A DNA stretch of 50,324 nucleotides from JBGQBN01 sp041494805 (GTDB lineage Bacteria; Acidobacteriota; Terriglobia; Terriglobales; Acidobacteriaceae). The stretch is from positions 1 through 50,324 of the forward strand of contig JBGQBN010000027.1 in NCBI GenBank assembly GCA_041494805.1, given 5' to 3'. This document shows, one piece after another, positions 33,406 to 42,335 of this stretch. The notes under the pieces are model-generated. The model was not told where the DNA came from. It did not search any database and saw only the letters and a program-made list of their open reading frames with translations. A program made the position numbers and the translations under genes. Position 1 is the stretch's first letter. Every line of letters starts with the position of its first letter.

Positions 33406-34089
33406 TCATAGAAACCTGGAATCACGCCGCGCGAGCTCCAGCACCTTGCTCTTACCTCCGATGATGTGCTCCCGCATGAGGCGGCTGGCGAGCGCGGCAT
33501 CCTCGGACCGGATGGCCGCAAGGATGGCGGTGTGCTCTCGCGCCGGAAGCGTTCCGTAGTAACGCAGGTCAATCGATTGGGCGGCGGCAAACATGATGCG
33601 TTCCATCTGCGCGCGCATTTGCGATACCGCTCGGACCAGCAACGCATTGTGGGTCAATCGAGCGATGCCGAGATGGAAAGCAGTGTCGGCTGCGATGAAA
33701 GCGCCGAATCCCCCTTCGTCCTCGGCTTGAAACTGGGCCGCGGCTTCCAGCTCAGCGAATATCTTTGAGGGAATCTTGTTGCCACAGAGGAGTTCGGCGC
33801 AGGCACACTCGACGGCGGCACGGTATTCGTAGACGTCATTCATTCCCTGGACGGTGAGCTGGGTGACGAAGTAGCCACGATTCGCTACGATGCGGACCAG
33901 TTCTTCCTCTTGCAGGCGCACCGCGGCTTCGCGCACGGGGGTACGGCTGGCGCCGTACCGGTCGGCCAAATCCTTCTCCGTGAACGCCTGCCCCGGCCGC
34001 AGGACACCGGTGATGATGTCTCGTTTCAGGGCCGTGTACACCCGTTCGCTCAAGGTCAACTTCGGTTCCCTGCGCAGCAGCGTGGCCAT
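33406..34089 (-). CDS. GntR-family transcriptional regulator (FadR/FCD type)
   Basis: This 227-residue protein has the GntR winged helix at residues 10-75 (LSERVYTALKRDIITGVLRPG, DLADRYGASRTPVREAAVRLQEEELV) and a helical FCD ligand domain (VYEYRAAVECACAELL, DTAFHLGIARLTHNALL with the metal-binding Asp/His, REHTAILAAIRSEDAALASRLMREHI). FCD proteins sense small organic acids. AAGGACG lies 7 bp before the ATG. It stands between the M28-S9 pair and the divergent receptor operon; the tandem GTATACC sites overlap its own -35 region, so it probably controls itself and both peptidase/transport operons. Confidence 0.93.
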   Translation of the reverse strand: MATLLRREPKLTLSERVYTALKRDIITGVLRPGQAFTEKDLADRYGASRTPVREAAVRLQEEELVRIVANRGYFVTQLTVQGMNDVYEYRAAVECACAELLCGNKIPSKIFAELEAAAQFQAEDEGGFGAFIAADTAFHLGIARLTHNALLVRAVSQMRAQMERIMFAAAQSIDLRYYGTLPAREHTAILAAIRSEDAALASRLMREHIIGGKSKVLELARRDSRFL

Positions 34090-34155
34090 GGTTACGTCCT
34101 TATGTTTTTGTACGTCGCGAGGCAGATTTCATAACGGGCGCCCACGGGAAGAGGC

Positions 34156-34191
34156 AGTATAGCGGAATGAGACGTATACCACAAGTATACC
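34156..34191 (-). promoter_or_regulatory. gntR promoter with tandem GTATACC operator sites
   Basis: On the minus strand, TTGTGG (34184-34179), 17 bp, and TATACT (34161-34156) form a promoter for the regulator, 67 bp before its ATG. Two copies of GTATACC on the plus strand (34174-34180 and 34185-34191), 11 bp apart or one helical turn, cover the -35. Several GntR/FCD regulators bind sites built on TTGGTATACCAA. Binding here would repress gntR, and the sites lie 14 bp upstream of the receptor's -35. Confidence 0.6.
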
Positions 34192-34204
34192 AACGAAATT
34201 ATCG

Positions 34205-34233
34205 TTGACATGGTGAGCGTAGTCGTGTAGTTT
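34205..34233 (+). promoter_or_regulatory. Candidate promoter of the receptor/cyclase operon
   Basis: A perfect TTGACA (34205-34210) is followed after 17 bp by TAGTTT (34228-34233, weak -10). It lies 77 bp before the receptor ATG and directly downstream of the GTATACC pair, so a regulator bound there could act on it. A weak -10 with a perfect -35 is the only candidate seen. Confidence 0.45.
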
Positions 34234-34309
34234 TCCTGGTCGTCGCCCGGGATCTCGCAAGAGAATGCGTCGAATGCCAGCAGCACGGGGGCCGCGGCAA
34301 GGAGGCGGT

Positions 34310-37249
34310 ATGAACATCCGCAGTTCTTCACGAGTGATCGTGTGGAGTTGTGCGCTTCTTCTCCTGGTCAGCATCGCCGCCTGGGGCCAATTGCCCAGCA
34401 ATGGCGAGGTGACGGGTTCCGTATTTGACGCTACCGGCGCCGTCGTTGCTGGCGCAAACGTCTCCCTGCTCGACCGGGCGACCTCCGCCCTGCGGAATAC
34501 GAAAACGGACTCCTCGGGGAATTTTGTTTTCCATGCGGTAGTTCCCGGTACTTATGACTTGACCGCCGAAGCAAGCGGTTTTGAGAAAGCGGTCGTGCGC
34601 GAACTGGTCGTGCTGGTCGGCAAGACCACGAACCAGCACGTAAGGCTGGCGGTCACAGGCAGCAAGGAGACCGTGCAAGTCTCCAGCGAAATCCCGATAC
34701 TGCAGCAGTCTCGTTCCGAAATCGGACAGGTCATCGAACGAAAAGAGATCGATTCGCTTCCCCTGAAGACACGGGACTTCTCCGATCTGGCGACGCTCGT
34801 GCCACAGGTTGTGCGCACTCCCGTAATCGACCCAACCAAGCAACGTATTGGCAACATCAGCGTCGCGGGAACGGGCGGGCGGCAGTCGAATACCTATGTG
34901 GATGGGTTCGAGAATTACGATTTTGTGATTGGGGGGCTCGCTTACGATGTTAGTCCCGACGCCATCCAGGAATTCAACGTCGTGACCACGCGCTTTACCG
35001 CGGAGCAGGCGCGCTCGATGGGGGCGCTCATCAATATTGTGGAGCGTTCGGGCGCGAACAACGTCCACGGGTCAGGCTTCTTCTTCTTCCGCAACCAAAG
35101 TCTGAGTGCATCGGACTTTTTCCAGGACACCCAGAGCGATTTCCACCGTTATCAATCCGGGGGGGCTGTGGGGGGGCCGGTCAAGAAGGACAAGTTTTTC
35201 TTGTTCGGAGCGTTTGAAGACCATCACGAGCTCGATACAGGAATTGTGAACACCACCGGCCACTTTCCCGAGTTCGACGGCAACTTCCCCCTACCCTTCC
35301 GCCGAGATTTCGTCACCACGAAGGCGGACTACAACCTCAACAACCAGCACCATCTTTCATTCCGGTTCAATCTGGATGACTTCATCGCAGCGGAAAACGT
35401 CGGCGGAATCCGCGCGTTTTCCAATGGCCGCAGTGACATTACCCGCACCAGTTCCAGCGCATTCACCGAAACCTGGGTCATCTCGTCGAGCAAGGTAAAT
35501 ACCATCGGTTACCAGTATTTTCATTTTAACAACCTGTTGAAGTCGTTCTCACCTCCCAGCCCACAAATTACCAGACCGAATCTCATCATTGGCGAGCGTA
35601 CGGGTGACCCGCAGGGTACAACCGAAGTCCGCTCGCAGTTCAAGGATGACTTCGCGTGGTCCATCGGGGCCCACAACTTGAAGATTGGCGGCGAGTTCCA
35701 CCACGTCAATGGCTCGGCATTCATCGACTTTGCTACGCATGGACAGTTTGTCTTCTTCACCAACGCCCCGTTGGATACTCCCAACGCCGACCTCCTGGTG
35801 CAGAGCGCGTGCAGCAGCCCCGGTTGCGAGATGGGGGCCCTTGCCAGCCAAATCGTCGGCTTTTACATTCACGACGACTGGAAGATACGTCCCAATCTGA
35901 CTCTGAATCTGGGGGTTCGCTGGGACTACTTCAGCAATGAGAACAACAAGAACTTCGATGGCATTCTGGGATTGCTCGCGCCTCCGGGCAGTCGCCATTC
36001 CGACAAAAATAACTTTGCACCTCGTATCGGCTTCGCTTATGATCCGTTCAAGAATGGCAAGTTTGTCGTACGTGGCGGCTACGGCGTCTATTACGCGAAC
36101 ATCAACCTTCTGGACGGCATCGTGGAGCGCGGCTTTGATGGCCGGAACATTGGCTTCCGCGTGTTCTTCGATCCCGGAAACATTAATATCGCCGACCCGT
36201 TCCCGGGATTGACGCCGGAACAGATTCACGCCAAGTTCTTCGGCCCGCCCCAGGACCCGCTGGGTGCGTTCGACAATAAGCTACGCACACCCTACGTACA
36301 GTACTGGTCCGCAGGCTACCAGTGGGAATTCAAAAAGGGTTTTGTCTTAAGCATGGACGGTGTCCATTCCCTTGGCCTCAAGGGTATTCTCTCCCGAGAT
36401 ATCAATGCTGATTCCTCGTTTAAGACTGCGGTCGCAGCGGCACCACTGTGTCAACAGTTCGGGATGTCGGTATGCAGCCAGTTCGGGGCGACGACCTGGA
36501 TCAGCAACGGGGACACCCTGCATTACAACGCTTTCATTATTGCGTTGAACAAGAGCCTCTCCCATCGGCTGCAGTTGAACACGTCTTACACCTTGTCCAA
36601 GGCGGAGAACCTCTACAACGAGTCGGTAGGTTCCGGCGGAGACAATCTGTCCAATCCGTTCAACTACCAAGCGGACCGGGGACCCGCGGTGACCGATCAG
36701 CGGCAGCGATTCATCTTCAGCGCGATCATGGATCCCAGCCATCTGCCTCCCTTCTTTGGCAAGGGGTGGGAGATCGCTGTCGTTTCAACCTTCAACACCC
36801 CTCTTCCTTATGACATTACTGCAGGCACACAAGACGACGGGATTACCCCTCTCCGCCCAGTGGGAATCAGCCGCAACAACGGGAATCGCGGATCGCAAAC
36901 CGCGCTAGTGGCTGACATCAATGCTTACCGCGTCGCGAACCCCAAGCTAAACTTGGCTCCTATCAACCGGCAGCTCACTCCGTACGACTTGAATTTTCGT
37001 TCCACAGATATGCGTCTCAGCAAAACGATTGCGCTCGGGGAGCGCTTCAAGGTCCGGCTTCAAGGTGAGGTTTTCAATCTTCTCAATTCTTCAAACTTCA
37101 TCTCCAACAGTGGCCACGCCGGCTTCGGAGTCTCGGGCATCATCGGCGATGCAACCTCATCGTCGGTTGGGTTGCCGACGTCCACCCCCGGCGTACTCGG
37201 CGTGGGCGGTCCAAGAGCGTTCCAGTTGTCTGTGCGTGCCTCGTTCTGA
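34310..37249 (+). CDS. TonB-dependent outer-membrane receptor, Oar-like, with carboxypeptidase-regulatory domain
   Basis: The ATG at 34310 follows AAGGAGG; the frame from 34265 is longer but lacks a ribosome site. The 979-residue product has a signal peptide (VIVWSCALLLLVSIAAWG), a CarboxypepD_reg domain (EVTGSVFDATGAVVAGANVSL, residues about 30-110), a plug (IDSLPLKTRDFSDLATLVPQ; TYVDGFENYDFVIGG) and a large barrel that ends in FQLSVRASF. It is divergent from gntR and begins a plus-strand run of catabolic genes. It probably imports the substrate that the cluster hydrolyses. It is only distantly like the receptor at 15763. Confidence 0.93.
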   Translation: MNIRSSSRVIVWSCALLLLVSIAAWGQLPSNGEVTGSVFDATGAVVAGANVSLLDRATSALRNTKTDSSGNFVFHAVVPGTYDLTAEASGFEKAVVRELVVLVGKTTNQHVRLAVTGSKETVQVSSEIPILQQSRSEIGQVIERKEIDSLPLKTRDFSDLATLVPQVVRTPVIDPTKQRIGNISVAGTGGRQSNTYVDGFENYDFVIGGLAYDVSPDAIQEFNVVTTRFTAEQARSMGALINIVERSGANNVHGSGFFFFRNQSLSASDFFQDTQSDFHRYQSGGAVGGPVKKDKFFLFGAFEDHHELDTGIVNTTGHFPEFDGNFPLPFRRDFVTTKADYNLNNQHHLSFRFNLDDFIAAENVGGIRAFSNGRSDITRTSSSAFTETWVISSSKVNTIGYQYFHFNNLLKSFSPPSPQITRPNLIIGERTGDPQGTTEVRSQFKDDFAWSIGAHNLKIGGEFHHVNGSAFIDFATHGQFVFFTNAPLDTPNADLLVQSACSSPGCEMGALASQIVGFYIHDDWKIRPNLTLNLGVRWDYFSNENNKNFDGILGLLAPPGSRHSDKNNFAPRIGFAYDPFKNGKFVVRGGYGVYYANINLLDGIVERGFDGRNIGFRVFFDPGNINIADPFPGLTPEQIHAKFFGPPQDPLGAFDNKLRTPYVQYWSAGYQWEFKKGFVLSMDGVHSLGLKGILSRDINADSSFKTAVAAAPLCQQFGMSVCSQFGATTWISNGDTLHYNAFIIALNKSLSHRLQLNTSYTLSKAENLYNESVGSGGDNLSNPFNYQADRGPAVTDQRQRFIFSAIMDPSHLPPFFGKGWEIAVVSTFNTPLPYDITAGTQDDGITPLRPVGISRNNGNRGSQTALVADINAYRVANPKLNLAPINRQLTPYDLNFRSTDMRLSKTIALGERFKVRLQGEVFNLLNSSNFISNSGHAGFGVSGIIGDATSSSVGLPTSTPGVLGVGGPRAFQLSVRASF

Positions 37250-37260
37250 GGTGGGCGTGG

Positions 37261-37293
37261 GGCAGCCTGGTTGCGCTCTGACGCCAGGCTGCC
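37261..37293 (+). terminator. Strong hairpin after the receptor gene
   Basis: GGCAGCCTGG (37261-37270) and CCAGGCTGCC (37284-37293) pair perfectly over 10 bp with a 13-nt loop, 11 bp after the receptor stop. No T-tract follows, so it may attenuate or protect the receptor mRNA and lower expression of downstream genes rather than end transcription fully. Confidence 0.55.
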
Positions 37294-37363
37294 GCCCTCT
37301 CATTCGTGAGTGCGGGACGGCTGCTTGTCAGAGTCATTTGAGATTTGAAGGGAGCCGGCTGCT

Positions 37364-38137
37364 ATGCCCGTTCAATTTCGCGTGCTGTTGCTGATCCTGG
37401 TGACCAGCGGGACCATGAGCGCCGCCGGCAGCAAGGCTTCGCGCACCATTGTCGATCTCACTGATCCGATCCGTGTTGGCATGGTCGAAGGCTCGATCGG
37501 CGATGCGGCCATGAAGGCATTCGGCATCGACGAAGTCGCGATGAGTTCCGAGATGACCTTCACAAAGACAACTGGGCGCTCGACGCGGATTTGTCTTTCC
37601 AGTCAGATTGGGACCCACATGGACGCGGGGGCGCATGCTGACCCCGATGGCTGGCCCATCAACGAGGCCCCGCTGGACCATTTGATGGTTCCGGGTGTGG
37701 TCGTGGATGTTCGCGCCAAGACCGACGAGGAAGGCATCACGTCCGCCGATCTCAAAAAGTACGCGATTCACCGAGGGGATGCAGTGCTCTTCCTGTTTGC
37801 CTATGCCAAACCCAAGCCCGGCACCATGTTTTCGCAATCCTTTCTAACCGAGGAAGGCGCCGAATGGCTGGCAAAACATGGCGTGATGATCGTGGGCAGC
37901 AACACTCCGGGGTTGGAGGACCACAAACGGGGCACGCGCGAACACTGGATGGATCCTGCCTACCAGAAGGAAGCGTGGCCGGTCCATAAGATCCTGCTTC
38001 GACGCCACATCCCGATCATCGAAGGACTGGCGAATCTCGACAAGCTGGTCGGGAAGAAATTCCAGTTTATTGGGCTGCCGCTAAAAATTGAGGGCATCGA
38101 TGGCGCGCCCGTTCGGGCGCTGGCAGTTCTTGATTAG
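37364..38137 (+). CDS. Cyclase-family (kynurenine formamidase-like) metal hydrolase, exported
   Basis: This 257-residue protein has a signal-like N-terminus (FRVLLLILVTSGTMSAAG) and the cyclase-family metal motif in SSQIGTHMDAGAHADPDG (HxDxxxH type), followed by VVDVRAKT, GDAVLFLFAY and a conserved end ANLDKLVGKKFQFIGLPLKIEGIDGAPVRALAV. The family includes kynurenine formamidase and isatin hydrolase, which open amide bonds using two metals. Export would put it in the periplasm, alongside the peptidases. A hydrolytic step on an amide, formyl-amine or ring is likely; the substrate is unknown. Confidence 0.88.
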   Translation: MPVQFRVLLLILVTSGTMSAAGSKASRTIVDLTDPIRVGMVEGSIGDAAMKAFGIDEVAMSSEMTFTKTTGRSTRICLSSQIGTHMDAGAHADPDGWPINEAPLDHLMVPGVVVDVRAKTDEEGITSADLKKYAIHRGDAVLFLFAYAKPKPGTMFSQSFLTEEGAEWLAKHGVMIVGSNTPGLEDHKRGTREHWMDPAYQKEAWPVHKILLRRHIPIIEGLANLDKLVGKKFQFIGLPLKIEGIDGAPVRALAVLD

Positions 38138-38157
38138 AGGTGCGCGTAGGCACAAAC

Positions 38158-38239
38158 GAACCACAGCCAGTCTGGAACCGCTGAATCATGGTCATTTCTT
38201 TGAGAGGCAAATCAGCTCCCGCCAAAGGTTCGGTCTGGG
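38158..38239 (+). repeat. Repeat copy B (copy A at 28567)
   Basis: Positions 38172-38239 are identical to 28580-28647. The copy lies in the 300-bp gap between the cyclase gene and the small barrel gene. The rest of the gap (38240-38437) shows no gene; frames across it are spurious. A regulatory or mobile role cannot be told from two copies. Confidence 0.85.
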
Positions 38240-38437
38240 AGACCCTGCGATTGAATGAAAGTACGGCGGAGCGCACCCTCCGCGGCGGGCGCAAGGCCAG
38301 GTGCATGGAGGCCGCGGGGTCCACGATGATCCGTGACCTCGGTGACGCGGGGTATTGGGGGTAACGAGATCGTGAGGACCATGTACTGCCGGGTTTCGGC
38401 AGGGAGTAGGGCAACTTTTTGGAACAGGAGAAAAGTC

Positions 38438-38908
38438 ATGAATATTTTTGAGTCCGGTCGCGGGTTGTCCGTCGTTTTGGTGTTGATGTTAGCTATCGGT
38501 GCGCTGGCCCAGCAGCCGACCGCTTCGGTTGCGCCGTTGGACCAGTCAGGGCATATCTTCACGGTGACCATGCTGAAAATTGAACCGAGCCGCGTCAGCG
38601 AATTCCTCGATTTTTGGCAGAAGGAGTTCGTTCCGCTGGAGAAAAACATTCCGGAGATATTGAGCTCGAAAGTCCTTCAGCATCGCTGGGGCCCGTCGGA
38701 CTACATGGTGTTCATCATCCACGAGTACAAGGACCTGGCGAGCATCGAAAAAGCGCAGAAACAACAGGAGGGCGCGATGCAGCGGAGTGCAGCCACCGAT
38801 CCGCAAGCTGCCGAGGCTTTCAAGAAATTCCAGACCTTCGTCCCCGGACATGTCGACTACATTTTGTTCGCGCCCGACCGGACCCGTAAGTATGGCGCAC
38901 AAGAATAG
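38438..38908 (+). CDS. Exported small protein, dimeric alpha-beta barrel type
   Basis: AGGAG lies 7 bp before the ATG at 38438; the frame from 38333 crosses a repeat and lacks such a site. The 156-residue product has a signal peptide (LSVVLVLMLAIGALAQQ) and a ferredoxin-like pattern: FTVTMLKIEPSRVSEFLDFW, helix to FVPLEKNI, then YMVFIIHEYKDLASIEKAQKQQ and a helical tail ending FVPGHVDYILFAPDR. It resembles the tandem pair at 2607/3056 in layout. A broken relative lies at 28535. Such proteins bind small ligands or act as monooxygenase-like enzymes; the role here is unknown. Confidence 0.8.
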   Translation: MNIFESGRGLSVVLVLMLAIGALAQQPTASVAPLDQSGHIFTVTMLKIEPSRVSEFLDFWQKEFVPLEKNIPEILSSKVLQHRWGPSDYMVFIIHEYKDLASIEKAQKQQEGAMQRSAATDPQAAEAFKKFQTFVPGHVDYILFAPDRTRKYGAQE

Positions 38909-38937
38909 TGCATGGTAGCGCACCATGGAGAGGTGGT

Positions 38938-39978
38938 ATGAATCCGAAACCGTCACACGCGTTCGTTGGCGTTCTTGTGTGCCTGGCTGCCATGGCCGTC
39001 AAAGCCCAGCAGCGCGAACCGCGCACACATATCGTCAAGACCGGGCCTGAAACTGTCGAGTGGGGGTATTACGACGCGTCCAAGAAACCGGTCGCTACCA
39101 TTGATTCGGGCGACATCGTCCAGATCGAAAGTCCGTTGGCTGGCTCGCGCGAGATGGAAACCTTTGGGATGCCGTTGGATCTGATTACTCCTGAGATGCG
39201 AGCTCTCGAAGCGGGAGTTTCCAGCAGCGACAAAGGCCCCGGAGCGAACATCCTCGTTGGGCCGGTTTACGTTAGCGGCGCCGAACCGGGGGATATTCTC
39301 GAGGTGAAGATCCTGGCGCTCGAACCGGTTGACAACTATGCCGTGAACCTGTTTGTACAGGGGCACGGAGCGCTTTCCGAGGACTTTCCCAACATGAGGG
39401 TCAAAGTCATTCCCCTGGACAAAGCCCGGAAGGTTGCGGTATTTGCACCAGGAATTGAACTTCCCGTGCGACCATTTTTCGGGACGATGGCCGTAGCTCC
39501 TCCCCTGATGCTGGGACGGATCAGCGACTCACCTCCCGACTACTACGCCGGAAATCTCGACAACAAAGATTTGGTTGCTGGTACGACGCTCTACATTCCC
39601 GTCCAGGTCAAGGGGGCACTCTTCAGCGCAGGCGACGGACACGCCGGGCAAGGCGACGGCGAGGTGGACGGCACCGCCATCGAGATTGCATTGCGCGGGA
39701 GGTTCCAACTAACCGTTCGCAAGGACTTGCACTTCCGGTGGCCGCGCGCCGAGACGCCAGATTCCTACATGACGATGGGTTTCAGCCCTGACCTCGACCA
39801 GGCCGCGGTCCAGGCCGTTCGCGAGATGGTTGACTTTCTTTCCTCCAAGTACAAGCTGAGCCCTGAAGACGCGTACATGTTAACCAGCATAGCTGCTGAT
39901 TTGCACGTGACCCAGGTAGTAGACGGTACGAAAGGGATCCACGCCACGATTGCCAAGAAGATTTTCACCCAGCATTGA
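38938..39978 (+). CDS. Acetamidase/formamidase family protein, exported
   Basis: GGAGAGG precedes the ATG at 38938; the frame begun at 38908 is only 10 residues longer. The 346-residue product has a signal peptide (AFVGVLVCLAAMAVKAQQ), then the acetamidase/formamidase blocks: VYVSGAEPGDILEVKILAL, NLDNKDLVAGTTLYIPVQVKGALFSAGDGHAGQGDGEVDGTAIE (metal-site His and acidic residues) and ISIAADLHVTQVV-like C-terminus (YMLTSIAADLHVTQVVDG). The family cleaves formamide, acetamide or larger amides. It follows the barrel protein by 29 bp and acts with the cyclase-type enzyme in the same compartment. Confidence 0.92.
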   Translation: MNPKPSHAFVGVLVCLAAMAVKAQQREPRTHIVKTGPETVEWGYYDASKKPVATIDSGDIVQIESPLAGSREMETFGMPLDLITPEMRALEAGVSSSDKGPGANILVGPVYVSGAEPGDILEVKILALEPVDNYAVNLFVQGHGALSEDFPNMRVKVIPLDKARKVAVFAPGIELPVRPFFGTMAVAPPLMLGRISDSPPDYYAGNLDNKDLVAGTTLYIPVQVKGALFSAGDGHAGQGDGEVDGTAIEIALRGRFQLTVRKDLHFRWPRAETPDSYMTMGFSPDLDQAAVQAVREMVDFLSSKYKLSPEDAYMLTSIAADLHVTQVVDGTKGIHATIAKKIFTQH

Positions 39979-40068
39979 GTCCCGGGGAATTGCGGTGTCG
40001 TGGTTCTTCGTCACCAACATCACCCGGAACCGCCATGGTTCTTTGCCACCTGACAAGGAGGCGCTCTT

Positions 40069-42234
40069 GTGAAATTGTCTCGATGTTCACCGAAGGTCCT
40101 CGCGCTTCCCTTGCTTTTGGTTAGTTGGGTTGCCGACGGGGCAGCCCAGGAACTGCTCTCTCCTAATGCGTACCGCCTCATCAAGGAGAACGCTTCCGGC
40201 GAATTGCCCTTTGCAGACTTCCGCAACATCGTGCAGTTCTCCGGGTACGCTCCTTCTCCAGGCTCCGACAAAGTCGCAGAATATCTTGCTGGCCGTGCCC
40301 GTGCTATGGGTATGGCCCATGTCGAGATCGAGAAGTACCCCTCCGATGGCAAGACCTACAGCTGGGCGTTCCGGACCGAGCCGTCATGGGAAGGCCGTGA
40401 AGCTGAACTGTGGACTGTGGAGCCAGAGCGTGAGCTGCTGGCGAGCTTCGCGTCAAGCAAGACGGTCCTCGCACGTCAAAGCCGGGATGCAGACGTCACT
40501 GCGCCGCTCGTTGATGTTGGGGAGGGTACGCGCCCGGAAGACTATGCCGGCCGGAATGTGGAAGGTTGTCTGGTTCTTGCGACCGGGAACCTGCCGGCAG
40601 TGACGCGCCAAGCGGTGTGGGAACGCAAGGCCGCAGGCATTGTTTACTATCGGACGGCAAATGCAGTTGACTATCCTGATCTATTCGGCGCCCTGGAGTT
40701 CGCGCCGTGGTCTGGACCGCACGGAGAAAATGCCCCCTTCGCATTCTCTTTGTCTTATCGGGTCGGGAGCCGGTTGCACAACCGGCTGGTGTCAGGAGAG
40801 AAGCTTATTCTGCAAGCCCACGTTCGAACTGAGGTCGGTGCAGGATTTTACAACGTGGTGCGAGCGGAAATTCCCGGAACTGATCCAGCACTTCCAGTGG
40901 TGCTCGTGTACGCGCACGATAACAGCCGAAACACCGGAGGGGCCAACAACCTTACGGGAGTCGGCTGCAACCTGGAAGTGGCGCGGGTTCTCACCACACT
41001 CATCGGACAGGGCAAGCTCCACCGTCCGATTCGAACGATTCGCTTCATGTGGGGCCCGGAGCACTACGGCATCACCGAGCACTTCCGCAGCCATCCGGAT
41101 GACGCAGCAAGAATCCTGGCCATGGTCAACGTGGACATGATCGGCTACAGCCAAAGCCGGGCTGGGGCCGTATTTCATCTATACCGGACGCCCTGGTCTC
41201 ATCCGTCCTTCCTGAACGATCTTGTCCAGGAGTTCGTGGAGCGTGTGGGCAACGAAAACACGATCTCCATCCGCAACGCCCACTTTCTTGCCACACGGCA
41301 GACCGAAGGGTTTCTCGATCCCTTGTTTGCGCCAACCGGAAGCCGTGAACAGTTCCGCTACAACATCGAGGAATTTTGGGGGCCGAGTGATCACGAAGAC
41401 GCGAGTGACAGCAGCATCGGATTGGCCGCAGTCCTCCTGAACGATTTTCCGGACGTCTTCCTGGGAACGCAAGATGACAGACCCGAGTTGGCCGGAGACC
41501 CGACCCAGATGCGGCGCGGTGTTGTCTTGGTTGCCAGTTCCGCGTATGCGTTGGCCACGGCATCAGTTGCAAATGCTCCGGCGGTTATCCATAACTCAGT
41601 CACAAAGGCAGGGGCGCGGCTTGCGAAAGATGCGGCCAAGGCATTTGCCATGGTGGATGCGGCGAAGCCTGATGCAGCCGGTATTGCCAGCCAAGAAGCC
41701 CGCAACCTCGTCCGGTTCGCATATTCTCGTGAAGTCGCGTCCCTCGTGAGCGCGAAAGAAGTCATCGGCGCCACCGCTTTCCAGTCGCTGGCACCGCCTG
41801 CAATTGCCGGCTGGGAAGTGCAACAGAAAGAGACGCTGGCACAGCTCGACGGTGCCGCAGCTGCTCCCGTAAGCGGGGCCGGGGCCAATGGAAAGTCGAC
41901 CGCTGCAGCGAGGGATGGTAAGTATGCTGTCGAAGTCCCTGTGCGCGATCCACAGATTCGTGGACCTGTGAATTTGTTCCGCACAGAATACGGGCGTTGG
42001 TGGCTGATGGACAAGACGGGAGACGAGCACTTCGAACGTCTCGTCCCGTTATCGAAATATGGGCATTACATGCTGTACGAAGCGCTCAACTTCGCCGATG
42101 GCAAACGGAGCGTGGCGGAGATCCGAGATTGCATCAGTGCCGAATACGAGCCCGTCAGCCTGCAGGACGTGGACCAGTACTTTCGTTTTCTCGAATCGGT
42201 CGGGGTCATCCACCTGAAGACGGTGGAGCAGTGA
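40069..42234 (+). CDS. M28-like peptidase with C-terminal winged-helix/PqqD-like domain, copy 2
   Basis: A GTG start with AAGGAGG 7 bp upstream gives 721 residues. It has the same layout as the gene at 31069: signal peptide, PA-like insert, the metal site (His283 in YAHDNS, Asn293 in GANNLTG at the usual Asp position, Glu331 in WGPEHYG, Asp356 in NVDMIGY, His442 in SDHEDA), and a C-terminal winged-helix-like domain (ALNFADGKRSVAEIRDCISAEY...FLESVGVIHL). Both copies share the Asn and the Pro in place of the catalytic Glu, so the changes are conserved rather than damage. Two paralogues flank the regulator, one in each divergent operon. Confidence 0.86.
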   Translation: MKLSRCSPKVLALPLLLVSWVADGAAQELLSPNAYRLIKENASGELPFADFRNIVQFSGYAPSPGSDKVAEYLAGRARAMGMAHVEIEKYPSDGKTYSWAFRTEPSWEGREAELWTVEPERELLASFASSKTVLARQSRDADVTAPLVDVGEGTRPEDYAGRNVEGCLVLATGNLPAVTRQAVWERKAAGIVYYRTANAVDYPDLFGALEFAPWSGPHGENAPFAFSLSYRVGSRLHNRLVSGEKLILQAHVRTEVGAGFYNVVRAEIPGTDPALPVVLVYAHDNSRNTGGANNLTGVGCNLEVARVLTTLIGQGKLHRPIRTIRFMWGPEHYGITEHFRSHPDDAARILAMVNVDMIGYSQSRAGAVFHLYRTPWSHPSFLNDLVQEFVERVGNENTISIRNAHFLATRQTEGFLDPLFAPTGSREQFRYNIEEFWGPSDHEDASDSSIGLAAVLLNDFPDVFLGTQDDRPELAGDPTQMRRGVVLVASSAYALATASVANAPAVIHNSVTKAGARLAKDAAKAFAMVDAAKPDAAGIASQEARNLVRFAYSREVASLVSAKEVIGATAFQSLAPPAIAGWEVQQKETLAQLDGAAAAPVSGAGANGKSTAAARDGKYAVEVPVRDPQIRGPVNLFRTEYGRWWLMDKTGDEHFERLVPLSKYGHYMLYEALNFADGKRSVAEIRDCISAEYEPVSLQDVDQYFRFLESVGVIHLKTVEQ

Positions 42235-42335
42235 GTGGCGACTAGCCGAAGGTAGCGTGCCATCGATTGGCAGAAATTACTCCGCGTGGCCCGAGGTGAC
42301 TGATCTATTTTTGAGAAGCTGAAGAAAGACGGACA

